DNA of 64,000 nucleotides from Phytophthora quininea (lineage: Eukaryota; Oomycota; Peronosporomycetes; Peronosporales; Peronosporaceae), in contig JAAVTG010000740.1 in assembly GCA_011947345.1 (NCBI GenBank), positions 226,061 to 290,060 of the forward strand. The letters run 5' to 3'. Positions 25,482-36,381 of this stretch are shown here, one piece after another. Each line of letters starts with the position of its first letter. The first letter of the stretch is position 1. Both the position numbers and the translations under genes were made by a program. The notes under the pieces were generated by a model, which did no database searches, had not been told where the DNA came from, and saw nothing but the letters and a program-made list of their open reading frames with translations.

Positions 25482-26468
25482 TTAGCGTCGACCCTGACGT
25501 TGAAGCATTTCGTGAATACTCTCAATGTAGTCAGGCCCAATTCCACAGCAACCACCAACAATCTCGACCCCCAGCGATACCCATTGCGACACGAAATCGG
25601 TATATCTTTCCACTGCCAGGTCCGTACGCATTGCTTGCGGCTCACTAGACTCTGCCAGAGCCCAGTTGTCAGGTATGACCGTGAGCCGATTAGCGTAAGC
25701 CCCGAGTTGAATCTGGCGGCAGCGTAGACTTGCTTTCACTTCCCCGTTTGCATTTAACTCGGTCAGAGCTTTGCAGATCGCCTCTGGTTGTGAACAGTTA
25801 AACAGCATGGCACGCAGATCCACATCCACACTTCCGTCGGTAAAGCTTATCAGTTGCTGTGCTGCGTCGCATGCGCTCTCTCCACTGCGAAGTCTTCCTT
25901 GGCTGTTAATTGAGAAGGACACCATCACTTCACGTGTTCTTCTTGCACCGCTTGCTTGCTCCAAAGCTTTTTGCACTCCAAGCAGCGCCATCTTAGCCTC
26001 ATTTACCGACGACAACGTCTCCGCCAAATAACAGTCCACGTAGGGTGCCAACGTTACTGCGGTCATGGCGTAAAGCCGAACGCCTTCGTCCTGCTCCGGA
26101 ACTTTGTCCGCTCTGTAGCTTTCCAGTAGCGGAGGCAGAGACCCACAGACTTTGGGCGTTGTTCTGTTGGGATCCGCCGCAGTCCATTGCTCGCAGGCCT
26201 CTCTCGCTAGTCGTCCAGCCACTGCCGTGTATTTAACGATCTCGTCGTCGCTAAAGCCGACGCCTGGTGTCACCCCATAGTTGTTGCACGTGATCAAGTC
26301 AGAGCCGGCGGTCAGGAAGGACGAATGTACATCCCGCAGCAGCGCGTGATGCTGCTCGTGCATCAGTGCAGAGGCCGACCAGATCTTTCGGTCGTCTGGG
26401 AGGCCGCGTGTGAAGAGCTCCTCACCTGTTCCTCCATCTAGCAGCAGCACCCGCGGACGAGTCGCCAT
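25482..26468 (-). CDS. Homocysteine S-methyltransferase family protein (copy 1)
   Basis: 328 residues, uninterrupted, from ATG 26468; an upstream ATG at 26495 would add nine residues. The family's TIM-barrel landmarks are present: LLLDGGTGEELFTRG at the N-terminus, NNYGVTPGVGF, CGSLPPL, a first zinc-ligand Cys in FNCSQPE, and the paired Cys in VGGCCGIGP near the C-terminus. These three Cys bind the zinc that activates the homocysteine thiol. The methyl donor in stand-alone eukaryotic members is usually S-methylmethionine or S-adenosylmethionine. Product: methionine. It lies head-to-tail with a paralogue 126 bp upstream. Which donor it uses cannot be read from the sequence. Confidence 0.9.
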   Translation of the reverse strand: MATRPRVLLLDGGTGEELFTRGLPDDRKIWSASALMHEQHHALLRDVHSSFLTAGSDLITCNNYGVTPGVGFSDDEIVKYTAVAGRLAREACEQWTAADPNRTTPKVCGSLPPLLESYRADKVPEQDEGVRLYAMTAVTLAPYVDCYLAETLSSVNEAKMALLGVQKALEQASGARRTREVMVSFSINSQGRLRSGESACDAAQQLISFTDGSVDVDLRAMLFNCSQPEAICKALTELNANGEVKASLRCRQIQLGAYANRLTVIPDNWALAESSEPQAMRTDLAVERYTDFVSQWVSLGVEIVGGCCGIGPDYIESIHEMLQRQGRR

Positions 26469-26594
26469 AGCTTTGCGTGTTGCAACTCGGAACATATAAA
26501 TCCCACAAGAAAGTAAGGAACAAACACAAAGTGATCGGTGTTTTTCAGATCGTGAGATTGAAGAGAAGCGAACATGAACTATATGCAAGGCCGC

Positions 26595-27555
26595 CTACTG
26601 TGCCAGCATCTCCGTCATGCGCTGCAAGTAGCTGGGTGGAATGCCGCAGCACCCGCCGACAATCTCGGCGCCATCTTCAATCCAGCGCGCAGCAAACTTG
26701 CTGTAGATCTCCATGTCCATCACTGAATGCAGCGCGCCGGGGATCAGCGTCTCCTCCATGGCACCAGCCTTGGACACGGGCGAGATCTGGTCGCCGTAGC
26801 CGCCAAGACGGATGCCTCTCTTGGCCAACTCGCTTGTCAGCTCGGAAACTTCTTTGATCTGCATCAAGGCCTTGGCGATATCCTCCGGCTGCGAGCAGTT
26901 AAAGAGGATCGCGCACAACGGGCTGCGTTCCGTCTCCACGTCACCAGGGACGGCTTCGTCGCGACTGCAGAGCTCAAGCAGACCCACGACACTTTCAACC
27001 ACCGACTCGCCGCAGCGTAGCTGACCGGTGCTGTTAAGAGCAAATGACACCATCACGGGCTTCCCCAGCGACTGCACCGCCTCAACCGCCATCTTGGCCT
27101 CTGCAAGCGACGACATGGTCTCCGCAACGAACATGTCCACGGACGGGAGCAGCGCCTCGCCAATCAGCTTGTACATGTCGTGGCCCTTTGACGGTCGATC
27201 ATGCGGTCCGACCGGAAGCAGGGCATGAGTGGCGGCAGCGAGCCGCAGATCTTGGCGCTCTCCTTGCGACCAGCTTTCGCTCGAGCCTCGACGGCCAGCT
27301 CCCCGCCAGACTCGTGTACTCGCGAATCTCGTCAGCGGTGAAGCCCAGGCCCGGACTCACGTAGTAGTTGTTGGTGACGATCATGGTGGCGCCGTTGTCG
27401 AGGAAATCCTCGTGGGCTTTCTTCACCATCCAGTGGCGCGACGGCGACACCAACGCACTGGCCGACAGCATGTTGCGGTCGTTCGGCAGTCCGCGACGAA
27501 GCAGCTCGTGCGTGATACCTCCGGCAATGATGTCGATCTTCGTCTTGGAATCCAT
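26595..27555 (-). CDS. Homocysteine S-methyltransferase family protein (copy 2)
   Basis: About 320 residues from ATG 27555. It is collinear with copy 1: IIAGGITHELLRRGLPNDR, NNYYVSPGLGF, a Cys-Gly-Ser-Leu-Pro-Pro segment, ILFNCSQPED and VGGCCGIPPSY, so all three zinc-ligand Cys are kept. Two single-base losses split the frame, one in the G run near 27301-27304 and one near 27190; each lies in or beside a homopolymer and restores the family sequence when allowed for. The pair arose by tandem duplication and is clearly diverged at protein level, so the duplication is not recent. The TCATTTAAGAAT sequence about 30 bp upstream of the start is initiator-like. Confidence 0.87.
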
Positions 27556-27833
27556 GGATTTGCTTTCTCTTCTTCGCAGGAAAGCCGATTCTTAAATGAA
27601 AGCAAGACGGCCAACATGACAGCGGGTGCAATATGCGACCGGGGAAACGTGGCAGCCAAAGCTTTTCCAACGGAGTCCATTGGCCAAGTTGAAGTGGTTG
27701 CACAGATAACCTGTCTCGAAATGATCGCGTACGTATAGTGCAATCAAATGATCGGGCAGTCATTTCGAGATGGATACAGTTTGATAAATAGGGCGTGGTG
27801 CTTATCTTTTCGAAGGTTGAGAAGGGGTCGACG

Positions 27834-29282
27834 ATGGCGGACGAGCTGCCGGAGATGACGTGGATGAGCGTCGCGTGCGCGGCGGCGGGCGCCGTGCTGG
27901 TGCCGCTGCTGCTGCACCGCATCTTCATCCACAAGCAGGTGACGCACGAGAGCTCGGCGGGCTCGGGGTCCCTGGCGGACTACGTGGAGAAGGTGTGTCA
28001 ATGCCAACAGGAGTTAGTAGAAGACCCCTACTGACTTGTGTGACGCACTCCAGCATGGCATGAGCGAGCTTGACGCCAAGTTCCAAGTAGCGGTGGACTT
28101 TATTGCAGCCAGAGGCAACAACAAGCTCAGCAATGAGCAGGTGAAGCGACTTTAGTGTTGCGGAATCTATGAAGAGAGCTGACTGAGTGATATCTTGGCA
28201 GAAACTGACGCTCTACGCGTTCTACAAGCAAGCCCACTTTGGCAAGTGCAGTGTGGACAAGCCGTCCGCTGTGGATATGGTGGGCTCGGCCAAGTGGTGC
28301 GTGCATCTTTAAAGTTACGTGCGTTCTATGGCTGATGGAATTTATTGGTGCGCAGGGAGAGCTGGAGGGCGCTGGGAGAAATGGACCAGGATGTCGCCAA
28401 GCAGCAGTACGTCGAGTGGGTGCAGGATTTGTTTGAGGAGTTTGATGTGCGTGGCCCCAAGAGATGGCGCTCGTTGTCTGGTTCCTCGCCGCCAAAGGTT
28501 TCGAGTGAATCGCTGTCGCTTGACAATATATCGATGGCCGGAGCGGTCAGTATGCCCAAGGTCGATATGTACGTTAAACTAATTGCTGCAACTTCTTGCG
28601 GAGTGCTGAGTGGTTGCTGTAGGACGACAGAGGAATGGAAAGTGAAAGACGATGTGTTTAACTACGCAAGTACTGGAGATCTCGACAAGTTGAGGGCTGC
28701 GCTGGATGCAGGAGAAAACATCAATGCCCAGGTAAGTGTCGACAGCAAAGGAATACCCAGATCTGGTGATTGTTGATTGTCCTAGAGGATAGTTGTACGA
28801 TGTGCGTTGGAGCTTACCTCTACTGTTGTTGATGTGTGCGTGAATCAAAGGACCCGGAAGGCCGAACGATGATGCACTGGGCGGTTGACCGTGATCAAAC
28901 TACAATTGTCGAAGAGCTACTGCGGCGTAAGGCGTCGCCGAACGTTCAGGTACGACCGTGGTGGCTGTAGTATTATGGATATTTGTTGATGAGGCCTTTT
29001 GGATGTGCATTTGCCCGGCAGGATTCGGACGGCATGACGCCGCTGCATTACGCGGCGAGTTGCGAGCACGAGGAGATGGCCCAACTACTGGTAAGCTTAC
29101 AAACCGTTTAGCATACAATTTCGCTTCGCTTGCCGCAGAGCTAAGGTGGGATGTTGTCATAGGTCATGCACGGCGCGCTTGTGGACATCGAGGACCTCGA
29201 CGGCGAAACACCGCTCACGACGGCGTCTACCCAAGCGCTGCAGTCCATCATGGAGGACGGCTCGACAGCCGATCCGCAATAG
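27834..29282 (+). CDS. Membrane-anchored acyl-CoA-binding protein with ankyrin repeats
   Basis: Eight exons with no frame break: 27834-27992, 28054-28140, 28202-28296, 28356-28568, 28623-28731, 28851-28949, 29022-29090, 29163-29282 (316 residues). Residues about 8-28 form one hydrophobic helix (SVACAAAGAVLVPLLLHRI). An acyl-CoA-binding domain follows (FQVAVDFIAARGNNKLS, LYAFYKQAHFGKC, W-RALGEMDQDVAKQQYVEWV). A Ser-rich linker leads to three ankyrin repeats (DLDKLRAALDAGENINAQ, GRTMMHWAVDRD, DGMTPLHYAASCEHEEMAQLL). ACB domains carry long-chain acyl-CoA in the cytosol. The TM + ACB + ankyrin order is that of plant class II ACBPs, which sit on the ER or plasma membrane; animal ACBD6 lacks the TM segment. 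The promoter has an initiator-like TCATTTCGAGA at 27760. Confidence 0.93.
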
Positions 29283-29802
29283 ACGGAATCATCGGCGTTG
29301 CAGTGGATACCGAAGAGCACGGTAGGCAAGACAAGGACCCACAAAATCGTAGAAGAAAGGCATGCATTGCCAAGCTTGCCGGAGCCCAGCATGAGCAGGG
29401 TGAACGGCAGCTATGAACCGACCATTTTGGGGCTTTCCTCGGCGGTAATATCTGTCGTGGCGAAGGTGCTGGCGTTGCATGCTGCGGTCGGATGGCTGTG
29501 CGCGCAAATGAATCAGCTTTTGAAATTGCACCGTCCGTACAGATCTGGAGAGGAAATCAACCGGGATTATCCCATGGCTGTCGCGTTGTTGTGCGCGCAA
29601 AGCTCCAAGGAGCATCCTCCATGGCCGCGCTTACGGCAGCAAGGGTTCTCACGTTGACGCCCTTGGATGGAGCAACACGCCGTACGAATATGTTCATGCC
29701 AGCCTGGTGCTGGCAGTCGTATTCACATGCAAACGAGCTCATCACTCGTCGGCCAGTCCTATGTCGTTTGCTACATGCCCCTATCGCCGTCGCTCGTCCT
29801 TC
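29283..29802. other. Intergenic, no supported gene
   Basis: Open frames here (for example 29298-29657 on plus and 29289-29615 on minus) show no recognisable motif, and no exon signals join them to a neighbour. Nothing else was identified. Confidence 0.5.
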
Positions 29803-30806
29803 CTAAATACACTGGTCGAAGGGAGCGTCGTGGTCGTCGAGCTGCTCGGCGTACTTGATGAGATCCACGTGGTGTTTCACCGGCACGTTGCGCGGCGAGA
29901 TCATGGTCAGTTCCTCCATAGCGCGGGCGAAAGACACTTGGCGCGCCTGCTTGCAGGTCTGCAGCGCGCTCCGGCTCTTCATAATGCCGTCGTCAGACGG
30001 CACGGGGTCACGTTCAGCGCGCACAGCGTCGCGGCCGACTCGTTGCTCTCGGAGAAGGCGAACTCGACGGTCTTTCCTACCGCGATCGTCCCCTGCTCGT
30101 CGTTGAGGTTGAATGGGATCACCAGCGGCATCTTGTGCTGTTTGGTTGGTCGGCTGTTGACATTGCTACGAGCAGCTTTAGCGCTCTTGGCGTCCACACA
30201 CAAGTCGTGCGGGATGATGAATCCGTGCGAGCCCTGAATGTCGATGACCGTGCCGCAGTGCAGCACGTCCAGCTTGCTGGCCGTCTCGGCGCTGCTGTTG
30301 CGTCTCGGGGCGGCCTCTGCGACCGCAGACTCGAGCGCGCCGATGCTGTCCTCGCTCTGGCGTCGACCGGCCTTGGGCAGCGTGGTCGGGAAGGCCATGC
30401 TCATGTCCAGCGCCATGGAGGACGCGGCGGCCTCGGCGGCGGTCTCCTGCTCCGCGCTCTTGACGGGGGTCACGTGCGGCAGCGTGCCCTGGCCGCTGCT
30501 GCACGCGGCCATGTCCTTGGCCAGGTAGTCCTGGTAGCTGTGCGCCGTCTGCGGCAGCTTGAACTCCTGCACGGCGCTGGCGATGCTCAGCGCCACGAGG
30601 AAGAGCCCGGCGCCGGTCATCCAGAGCTGGAAGCGGCCCAGGCTGGACACGGCCAGCGCCAGCAGCATGAGCATGAGCACGGCGGCCGCGATGGGGCGCA
30701 GCGCCGTGGCCCTGGCGGTGGCATGGCTGGTGACGGTGCGCACGGCGTTGACGCCCGAGCGCAGGATCTTGGAGGACGCCTCTGCGGCGCGGCGGGTCTT
30801 GGTCAT
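29803..30806 (-). CDS. Two-TM membrane protein with cold-shock-like domain
   Basis: About 334 residues from ATG 30806. A basic N-terminus (MTKTRRAAEASSK) is followed by two hydrophobic segments, PIAAAVLMLMLLALAVSS and MTGAGLFLVALSIASAV, at about residues 45-85, with a short turn between them. A low-complexity Ala/Ser linker leads to a beta-rich domain (GTVIDIQGSHGFIIPHD, VIPFNL, GTIAVGKTVEFAFSESNES). This has the strand order of a cold-shock/OB fold, where GxV..GHGFI, FN and GxxVEF mark the first, third and fourth strands. The final helix is KQARQVSFARAMEELTMI. One missing base in the G run at 30004-30007 separates the last 60 residues. CSD proteins bind single-stranded nucleic acid; membrane tethering of one is unusual. 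The CSD call is based on pattern only. Confidence 0.65.
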
Positions 30807-31742
30807 CGCTGTCGGGAGGCTTCCACAGGCAGCAAGCCCCTCCTGTGTTGTCAGTCGCTCTGTATGATGGGGCTTCCCGGTCTGCTGCTTGACGCGCGGA
30901 CGGAAACTTCGTCTGTGCGGGGGTCGTTCCCCGGCGCCGAGCATACAAGAACCAAGTACTTTGAGTGGTCGGAAAGACCATAATGCGTTGGCAACATCGC
31001 AGCGGCCAATCACCGAGAGCCAGGCTTTTACGAGTGACCTGCGTAAAATAATGCCGCTGAACTCGAGCGATCAACAGCATTACTATGGGAACGCCGTTCT
31101 TATTCTTGATACCCCTTTCCAAAGCGACTCGGTTGAACTGCCAGCTGGACCGTCGAGCTCTTGGCTGAGCTTCGTCATCGGTGCTCGGTAAAAATTCATC
31201 GCTCTGTATGCGAAACGCAACGCCTTTGCTGGAGGTGATCACTTGCCAGAGCGACATCTTGCATCATGCCCCTGGCCTTGGCAGCGCTCGCTGTCGTCGA
31301 CATCGACCGCATAGAGGACTCGCCAAGCTGCAGGGTATCTGGGCGGTCGGATTCATTCATACGGCAACGCGGGCCTTCAAGCAGCAGAGCTGCCGCCCGG
31401 CTAGCTGTCACGGCTGGAGCGCCTGGTCAAATGCAACACCTGTAACGCTACCAACTGGAGGAATGGTCGTCTTTGAGATGCGGCTGCCGCTGGGCGTTGC
31501 GCGTTGGGCTGCGGCTGCAGTGCGGCTGCATGGTGAAGCCGTGAAGCCTGGCGAAGAAGCTGCCGCGAGCTTCTCATAGACGCGTAAACAGCTTGGGCCG
31601 GTCTCAGCAGGAAAATGTCGTTCGTGTGTATGTGCCGACTAAAGCGGACGCCGGCACCTGCACGAGCAGACGGCCTTCAAATGAAGGCCCCAGAGCAGAC
31701 CATAAAGATGGCGAGGGAGCTGGAGACGGCACCCAGGTAGAG
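30807..31742. other. Intergenic, no supported gene
   Basis: No open frame here has family motifs or intron signals that link it into a gene. The frames at 31181-31579 (plus) and 30889-31191 (plus) look compositional. Confidence 0.45.
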
Positions 31743-31920
31743 CAGACCATTTTGGCTACCGATCAAAATGGAGCTGCCTCTCGACCGCTGCATCATTTCG
31801 AGGGTTTTGGTCTGTTAGCCTCCGGACGAACGTGCATGTTTCATCTTTCTGAGCAAGAATATCGTCCTCCAACAACGCCAAGCTGCGATGCACGTGCTGG
31901 AGCAAGGGTGTATCGCGTAG
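31743..31920 (+). pseudogene. Decayed duplicate of the IFT121/WDR35 promoter and first codons
   Basis: This stretch aligns with 36790-36968, the leader and first about 30 codons of the intact gene. Shared blocks in order: GACCATTT, CAAAATGGAGC, CTCGA.CGCTGC, ATCTT.CTGAGCAAGAA, ATCG.C.TCC..CAACAACG.CAAGCT. The ATG region reads ATGTTTCATCTTTCTG against ATGTTCATCTTCCTG, so the copy is frameshifted at once and then runs into stops. About 9 bp is missing near 31900. Only the 5' end is duplicated. About 4.9 kb with transposon relics lies between the two copies. Confidence 0.8.
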
Positions 31921-33959
31921 AACAGAATATTATCATTTGTTGCTAAGTTCAAAAAAATTCATTTGTTAAAAAATCGCAATATGTGATACATACATGAAAA
32001 GCAGTAGCCAACGACGAACTGAAGCAAAGCGAGCAGAATTTGAGGAGAAGCAGTTTGCAGTAGCTTTCATACTATCTAGTGCCGTGAATATGTTCTTTCT
32101 CGTATTCTTTTCGGCATTTATATTGCTGGCATATTCTGTTTCATTATACTGACAAGGCTTCCAGTCAAATATGGTACAGTATTCAGCACTTTAGCTGAGG
32201 CGATTGTCACGATACTAGTTACTTAAAGTACTCAATGTCCCAGAAGCGCCTGGTTTACAGTACTTTTGTCGGTTGTCGCGATCCAGACGTCTGTTCTTCG
32301 TTCAATGGTGGCCTTCGAGAAGGTAACTCGCTTTGCATCATTCCCGGATCCAGTTTATCAGCAAGAACCAGATACGCTAAAACATGCGCACAAAGTCAAA
32401 CCTGTCTGACTGAATTGCCATGACACTCATACTTTTTCCGGGTCGTCTCAATCTCCCTGAAAGACAATCGAGTTTAAGGTCAACGGGAATCCAATGAGAT
32501 CAGAGAGGTTTCCGTAAAATAAAATCCTGGTTTAGATTCCGGTTGATAACTTGGACGGAGACCGGGACAGGGAAAGACAAAACTCAGGCTTCCGAGAGAT
32601 TAATACAGGCCATCAAAAGCCTCAGCAAACTGTGGTCACACATTGTTACTGGATTGATGAACATTGCTAGATTTTAAGAAGCATAACTGATAATATACAG
32701 CATGCCTACAGCAATGAGCAGTAACTATTTTTTTCTCCGTCTAGTCGACGTGACTGCGTGGACGCACGTCTCCATGAAGCTTTCTGCGGCACTGGCGCTA
32801 GGAACCACTGCAACAGCGGACGACCGATTTGGGTTTGCAATTCAAGAATCGACCAACATGGATTAATCGTTGCAGTTAAACCAAAGCTCTTTCTCTGGAA
32901 TCAAGACGCTGGTGGAACAGGCTAAACTTTTGGTGTGATCTGGGAGCAGATCGACGAGCTGCTCAATCGCTGATGAACTCGTGGTTTAGTGGTCTTGCAT
33001 GAACGAAGTGGTATGCTTCCCAGAGGAAAATATTCGTAAGGCCAGCGACACCAGCGTCGCTAGGACAGAGGGATGATTTCTGGTCGGAGCAGGATGCACC
33101 TTAGATAAAAGGTAGCGGTTGCTGAAGACAGGCAGAGTTTCACGAGGACGCGTCAGTCCCCCACAACGAATATCTCTCCCGTGTACAATGTTAGTCGCAC
33201 AATGGGCACAGGACTTGCTCTCGGCTTGGTATATTTTGAACTGCCTACTCAACCCCTACGCTTTCTCGACCTCTGCTGCTCTCTCTTGGTTTTCCCACCT
33301 TGTATCCTCATTGCTCGTCAGGCGCGTCCACGCCAGCCGCTCACTCATCCTCGGTTGGCCACCACCTACATACAATCACCGTGATTTTTCCACGCCATCA
33401 ATGCGCGCGCGGAAACACCTCTTCCGTGCCCACGGGTAATGAGTTCACTTGCGAGTCCGTCGCTGCCGAAGCATCCTCTACATCTCGGTCATTGAGCTGC
33501 TACCTGTGCCCAAGGTCACCGTCGAACATAACATACAAAATGGCAGGAAAGCCAGGGACAAGTTGCCTGTTATGGACCAAGCAGCAGGAGCCAGATGTCA
33601 TGCTGGAAGAACTTGATGAAGCTACACGTGCTTACGTCAGGAACATGAATAGCGCGTGAGCCGAGTTAATTGAACTTACTACGGTCGCGGAGGCGTACTC
33701 CGTGACATATGCTCTACAAACTGATGACGCAGTAGGTGTTTTGAAACACTCCGCCGAAAAACTGAATGTGACGCCGCAAAAGCGGCTGAAGGCAGCAGCA
33801 ATCCAAACAATAAGAAACATCGCGTAGATTGCATGACGGCCTCTACAGACTTAAGATCAGCGACTACTCTATTCATTATTAGGGCGGTCGACGGCATGTA
33901 CGAGGTAGTGACGACGACGACGCAACCAGAGCCGCTTCTTTGCTGGTGCCGTCGGGTCG
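31921..33959. other. Gene-poor AT-richer spacer
   Basis: Two kilobases without a supported gene, AT-rich from 31940 to 32750. No terminal repeats were recognised. Some of the sequence after 33100 could be decayed retrotransposon, but I cannot show it. Confidence 0.45.
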
Positions 33960-34990
33960 GCCACATCGGCTTTGCACCTGTCGGGCGCTAGTAAAAAGCG
34001 CTGCTGTTACCGAAATGGTGATCGAGCCGGGCGCGGACCCTTCGCGCTGCGTACCGAGGCGATTTGGACTGAAGTGCGTGCCTTGGAAGCCAGCGACGCC
34101 TTCGATCTTGTTGACCTGGCACATCTCCCGCCCAGTGTACGAGCACTGGACAACACGGTACAACTGCGGCTGAAGATCGCTGCCGACAGCACGATAAGAG
34201 GTATAACCCCGCGGCGACTGGCAGCAGTTCATGATTGACTACATTGAGACGCACTGACCGGTGACCGGCCTTGTCTGCGTCAAGATCTACTTCGCGTTGG
34301 TAGTCAAGCTCGGGTTGTATATGTGGCAGGGCGACGTACCGTCGGCATACTTGAAAGCCGACTCTATAGAAACGGCGTACGTGAAGCAAGTTCGTGGGTT
34401 TGAAAGCCGGGAGAGGAAACCAAGGTGTGGCGTTTGAAAAAGGCCCTGTACGGCCTGAAGCAGGCTGGGTGCTAGTGGAACCAATAAATCGACCGGTTCC
34501 TGCGTAGCCTCGGCTTGCAGCCCACAACTGGAGACGCATGCCTGTATTACACGTCCATGAATGGAAGCCTGCTGCTCGTCTGTATGTACGTCGACGACAT
34601 CCTGATCGTCCATGAGAACGAGGAGCATGTCCTGTGGATGATGGTGCAGTTGAACAAGAAGCACGCAGTCAAGGACCTTGTCGAGCCGACAAGCTTCCTG
34701 GGTATGAAAGTCCAGCGAGGCAACGGAGCGCTGCATTGTCCAAAAAACCTACGTGGATGGGACTCTGCTTCGCTTCGCGATGGACGCCGCCGAACCCACC
34801 CTACGCCAATGATACCGAGGGCGAGGCTCGACAATCTCGCGGACGAACCCAACGCAAGCGAAATCGAGTTCATGCGCAACAAGCCGTACCGAGAGGTCGT
34901 TGGTAGCCTTCTGTACCTCGTGGTCGTGTCGAGGCCCAAAATTGCCTTCGAAGTGAACCATTTAGCGCGACACTGTGCCAAGCCTCGGTG
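33960..34990 (+). mobile_element. Ty1/copia-type reverse transcriptase remnant
   Basis: Reverse-transcriptase landmarks of copia elements occur in order: a degenerate WTEVRALEASDAFDLVDL segment, then QGDVPSAYLKAD near 34333, YGLKQAG near 34450, YVDDILI near 34588, SFLGMKV near 34692, and a SRPKIAFEVNHLARHCAKP stretch ending at 34990. The frame is broken several times and has in-frame stops (34471-34473, 34481-34483), so it is not functional. RNase H and integrase are absent: homology stops at 34990 and different sequence follows. No LTRs were identified. Confidence 0.85.
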
Positions 34991-35159
34991 AGCTGCGTGG
35001 AATCTATCACGATATGATCGACGACAACGGATGGCGTGTTTTCTTCGAAGATGACGGCGGTAAGTAGTAGCTGTGTCGAATCCTGGTCGCCTCGGTAGAA
35101 CCGCAAGCTCTATGCGAAGACGTCTTTGCGATCCGTGCGCTTCCAAGTCTGCCGAGCTA

Positions 35160-35917
35160 AAGACGACGAGGGCGTCCTTCATTACTTGATCATGGAGAAG
35201 GCGCTCAACGATGAGGAAATTTTTCAGCACCAAAGACGCGACAAGCGCGAGCGCGGCCGAGAATAATGCATTCGCAACCGGTACACGCACGGTGAATGCG
35301 GAGAAGGTTGCGAAGCCAGTCGCCGGCCGACGATAACTGCCTCTGATACCGTGCCCGCATTGTGAAGTGATGCATCGGCTGTCCGAGTGTACCAAGGCAA
35401 CCGCTGAAGAGAAGGTCGAAATCCGCCGCAACTTGCGAGCGCAGAAGAAGAACAACAGCAAAAGGACGGCGCACGTCTGAAGCGACTCCGCCAATGCATT
35501 CCCACCGACGAAAAGACTGTGACGTTCAACGATGTTCTGAACACGCCTTTCTGTGTCGATACCGGTGCAGTCTGGACTGAAATTAGTCGACAGCATGCCG
35601 ACGAACTACTTCAACGCGATCCAACGGTGAAGATGGCCCGTCTGGACACACCAATCATAAGTGTCACGGTAGCAAAGCAAGATATTCGTTGCACTGCGGT
35701 GGTGCGTCTACGGGTGTTGCTGAACACAGCGGTCGGTCCCGTTGCTTTGCACAAACCTGTCGAGTGCTTCATCATCGACGATAATGAACCAGAATTCATT
35801 CCCGGGCAGGATATTCTGAAGAAACTCGGCATAGATATCGATCGTCAGCTCGAGCAGTTAACAGAGCGTGCTGACGATGATGAAGATGACCTAGTCGATC
35901 TCGATCTGAATGTGGAG
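35160..35917 (+). mobile_element. Retroelement gag zinc knuckle and aspartic protease remnant
   Basis: A CPHCEVMHRLSEC zinc knuckle (C-x2-C-x3-H-x4-C) lies near 35350, followed by a basic segment. From about 35519 there is a retropepsin-like domain: FCVDTGAVWTEIS carries the DTG-type active site, and FIPGQDILKKLGID is the second conserved loop before the C-terminal helix. It ends in an acidic run. This is the arrangement of LTR-retrotransposon Gag-Pro. The protease frame (35519-35917) is open while the gag part is broken. Confidence 0.7.
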
Positions 35918-36381
35918 CTCAGGTTTTCCCTGCCAATGCTACACACCTCGTTCAACCTGCTGACTCGTTTGTCATATCGAAGATTAAAGACGCATGGATG
36001 AAACGGTGGAATGAAGAAAAGTTGAGAATGGTTCAAAACGAGGAGTGGCAGAACACAGTGAGGCGAGATGGCTCGTGGTCTGGTGCTTTACGGAACCCAG
36101 GGAAGCAGTATTATCTCCGGCTTGCTGCCAGTGCTGTGGCTGACGTGAATGCTCAAAGGACAAAGAAGCACAATGTCTCGTATGCCCAAAAGGTTATGGT
36201 GCGGTGTGGACTTGCTCGAGTTTCGGGTGAATGCAGGATAGAGGAGTTAAGCGACGAGCTACAGCGTATTGTTTACGACCACTACGACTACTTTACGGGC
36301 CAACGTGTGCCTACAGATGATGACAGCAACACGAACATCGTTGACGACGACATACCACTCGCTCAAGAAGCGACAGTTTAA
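35918..36381 (+). mobile_element. Pogo/DDE_1-type transposase C-terminal remnant
   Basis: In the frame ending at 36381 the sequence reads FPANATHLVQPADSFVISK followed by KDAWMKRW, GSWSGALRNPGKQYYLRLAA and a basic helix. This is the segment after the last catalytic Asp of DDE_1 (pogo/jerky-type) transposases, where the L-P-NATH-L-QP-D motif is diagnostic. Everything upstream, including the catalytic core, is missing; protease-like sequence joins directly at about 35918. It is about 150 codons and open to its stop. Confidence 0.7.

Noticed and set aside
30135..30983. Plus-strand frame of 282 codons rich in Gly, Arg and His
   Set aside because: Antisense of the TM/cold-shock gene; composition reflects G/C-rich third positions. 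The minus strand has coherent TM and OB-like features.
30178..31257. Alternative minus frame of 359 codons with His/Arg/Ala-rich C-terminus
   Set aside because: Off-frame reading of the same gene; low-complexity output and no domain.
34547..35596. Minus-strand frame of 349 codons over the transposon region
   Set aside because: Antisense to the copia RT and gag remnants; no independent motif.
33960..36381. A single intact LTR retrotransposon
   Set aside because: Copia RT, a retropepsin and a DDE_1 tail are from three different element types, are broken, and have no recognisable LTRs, RNase H or integrase.
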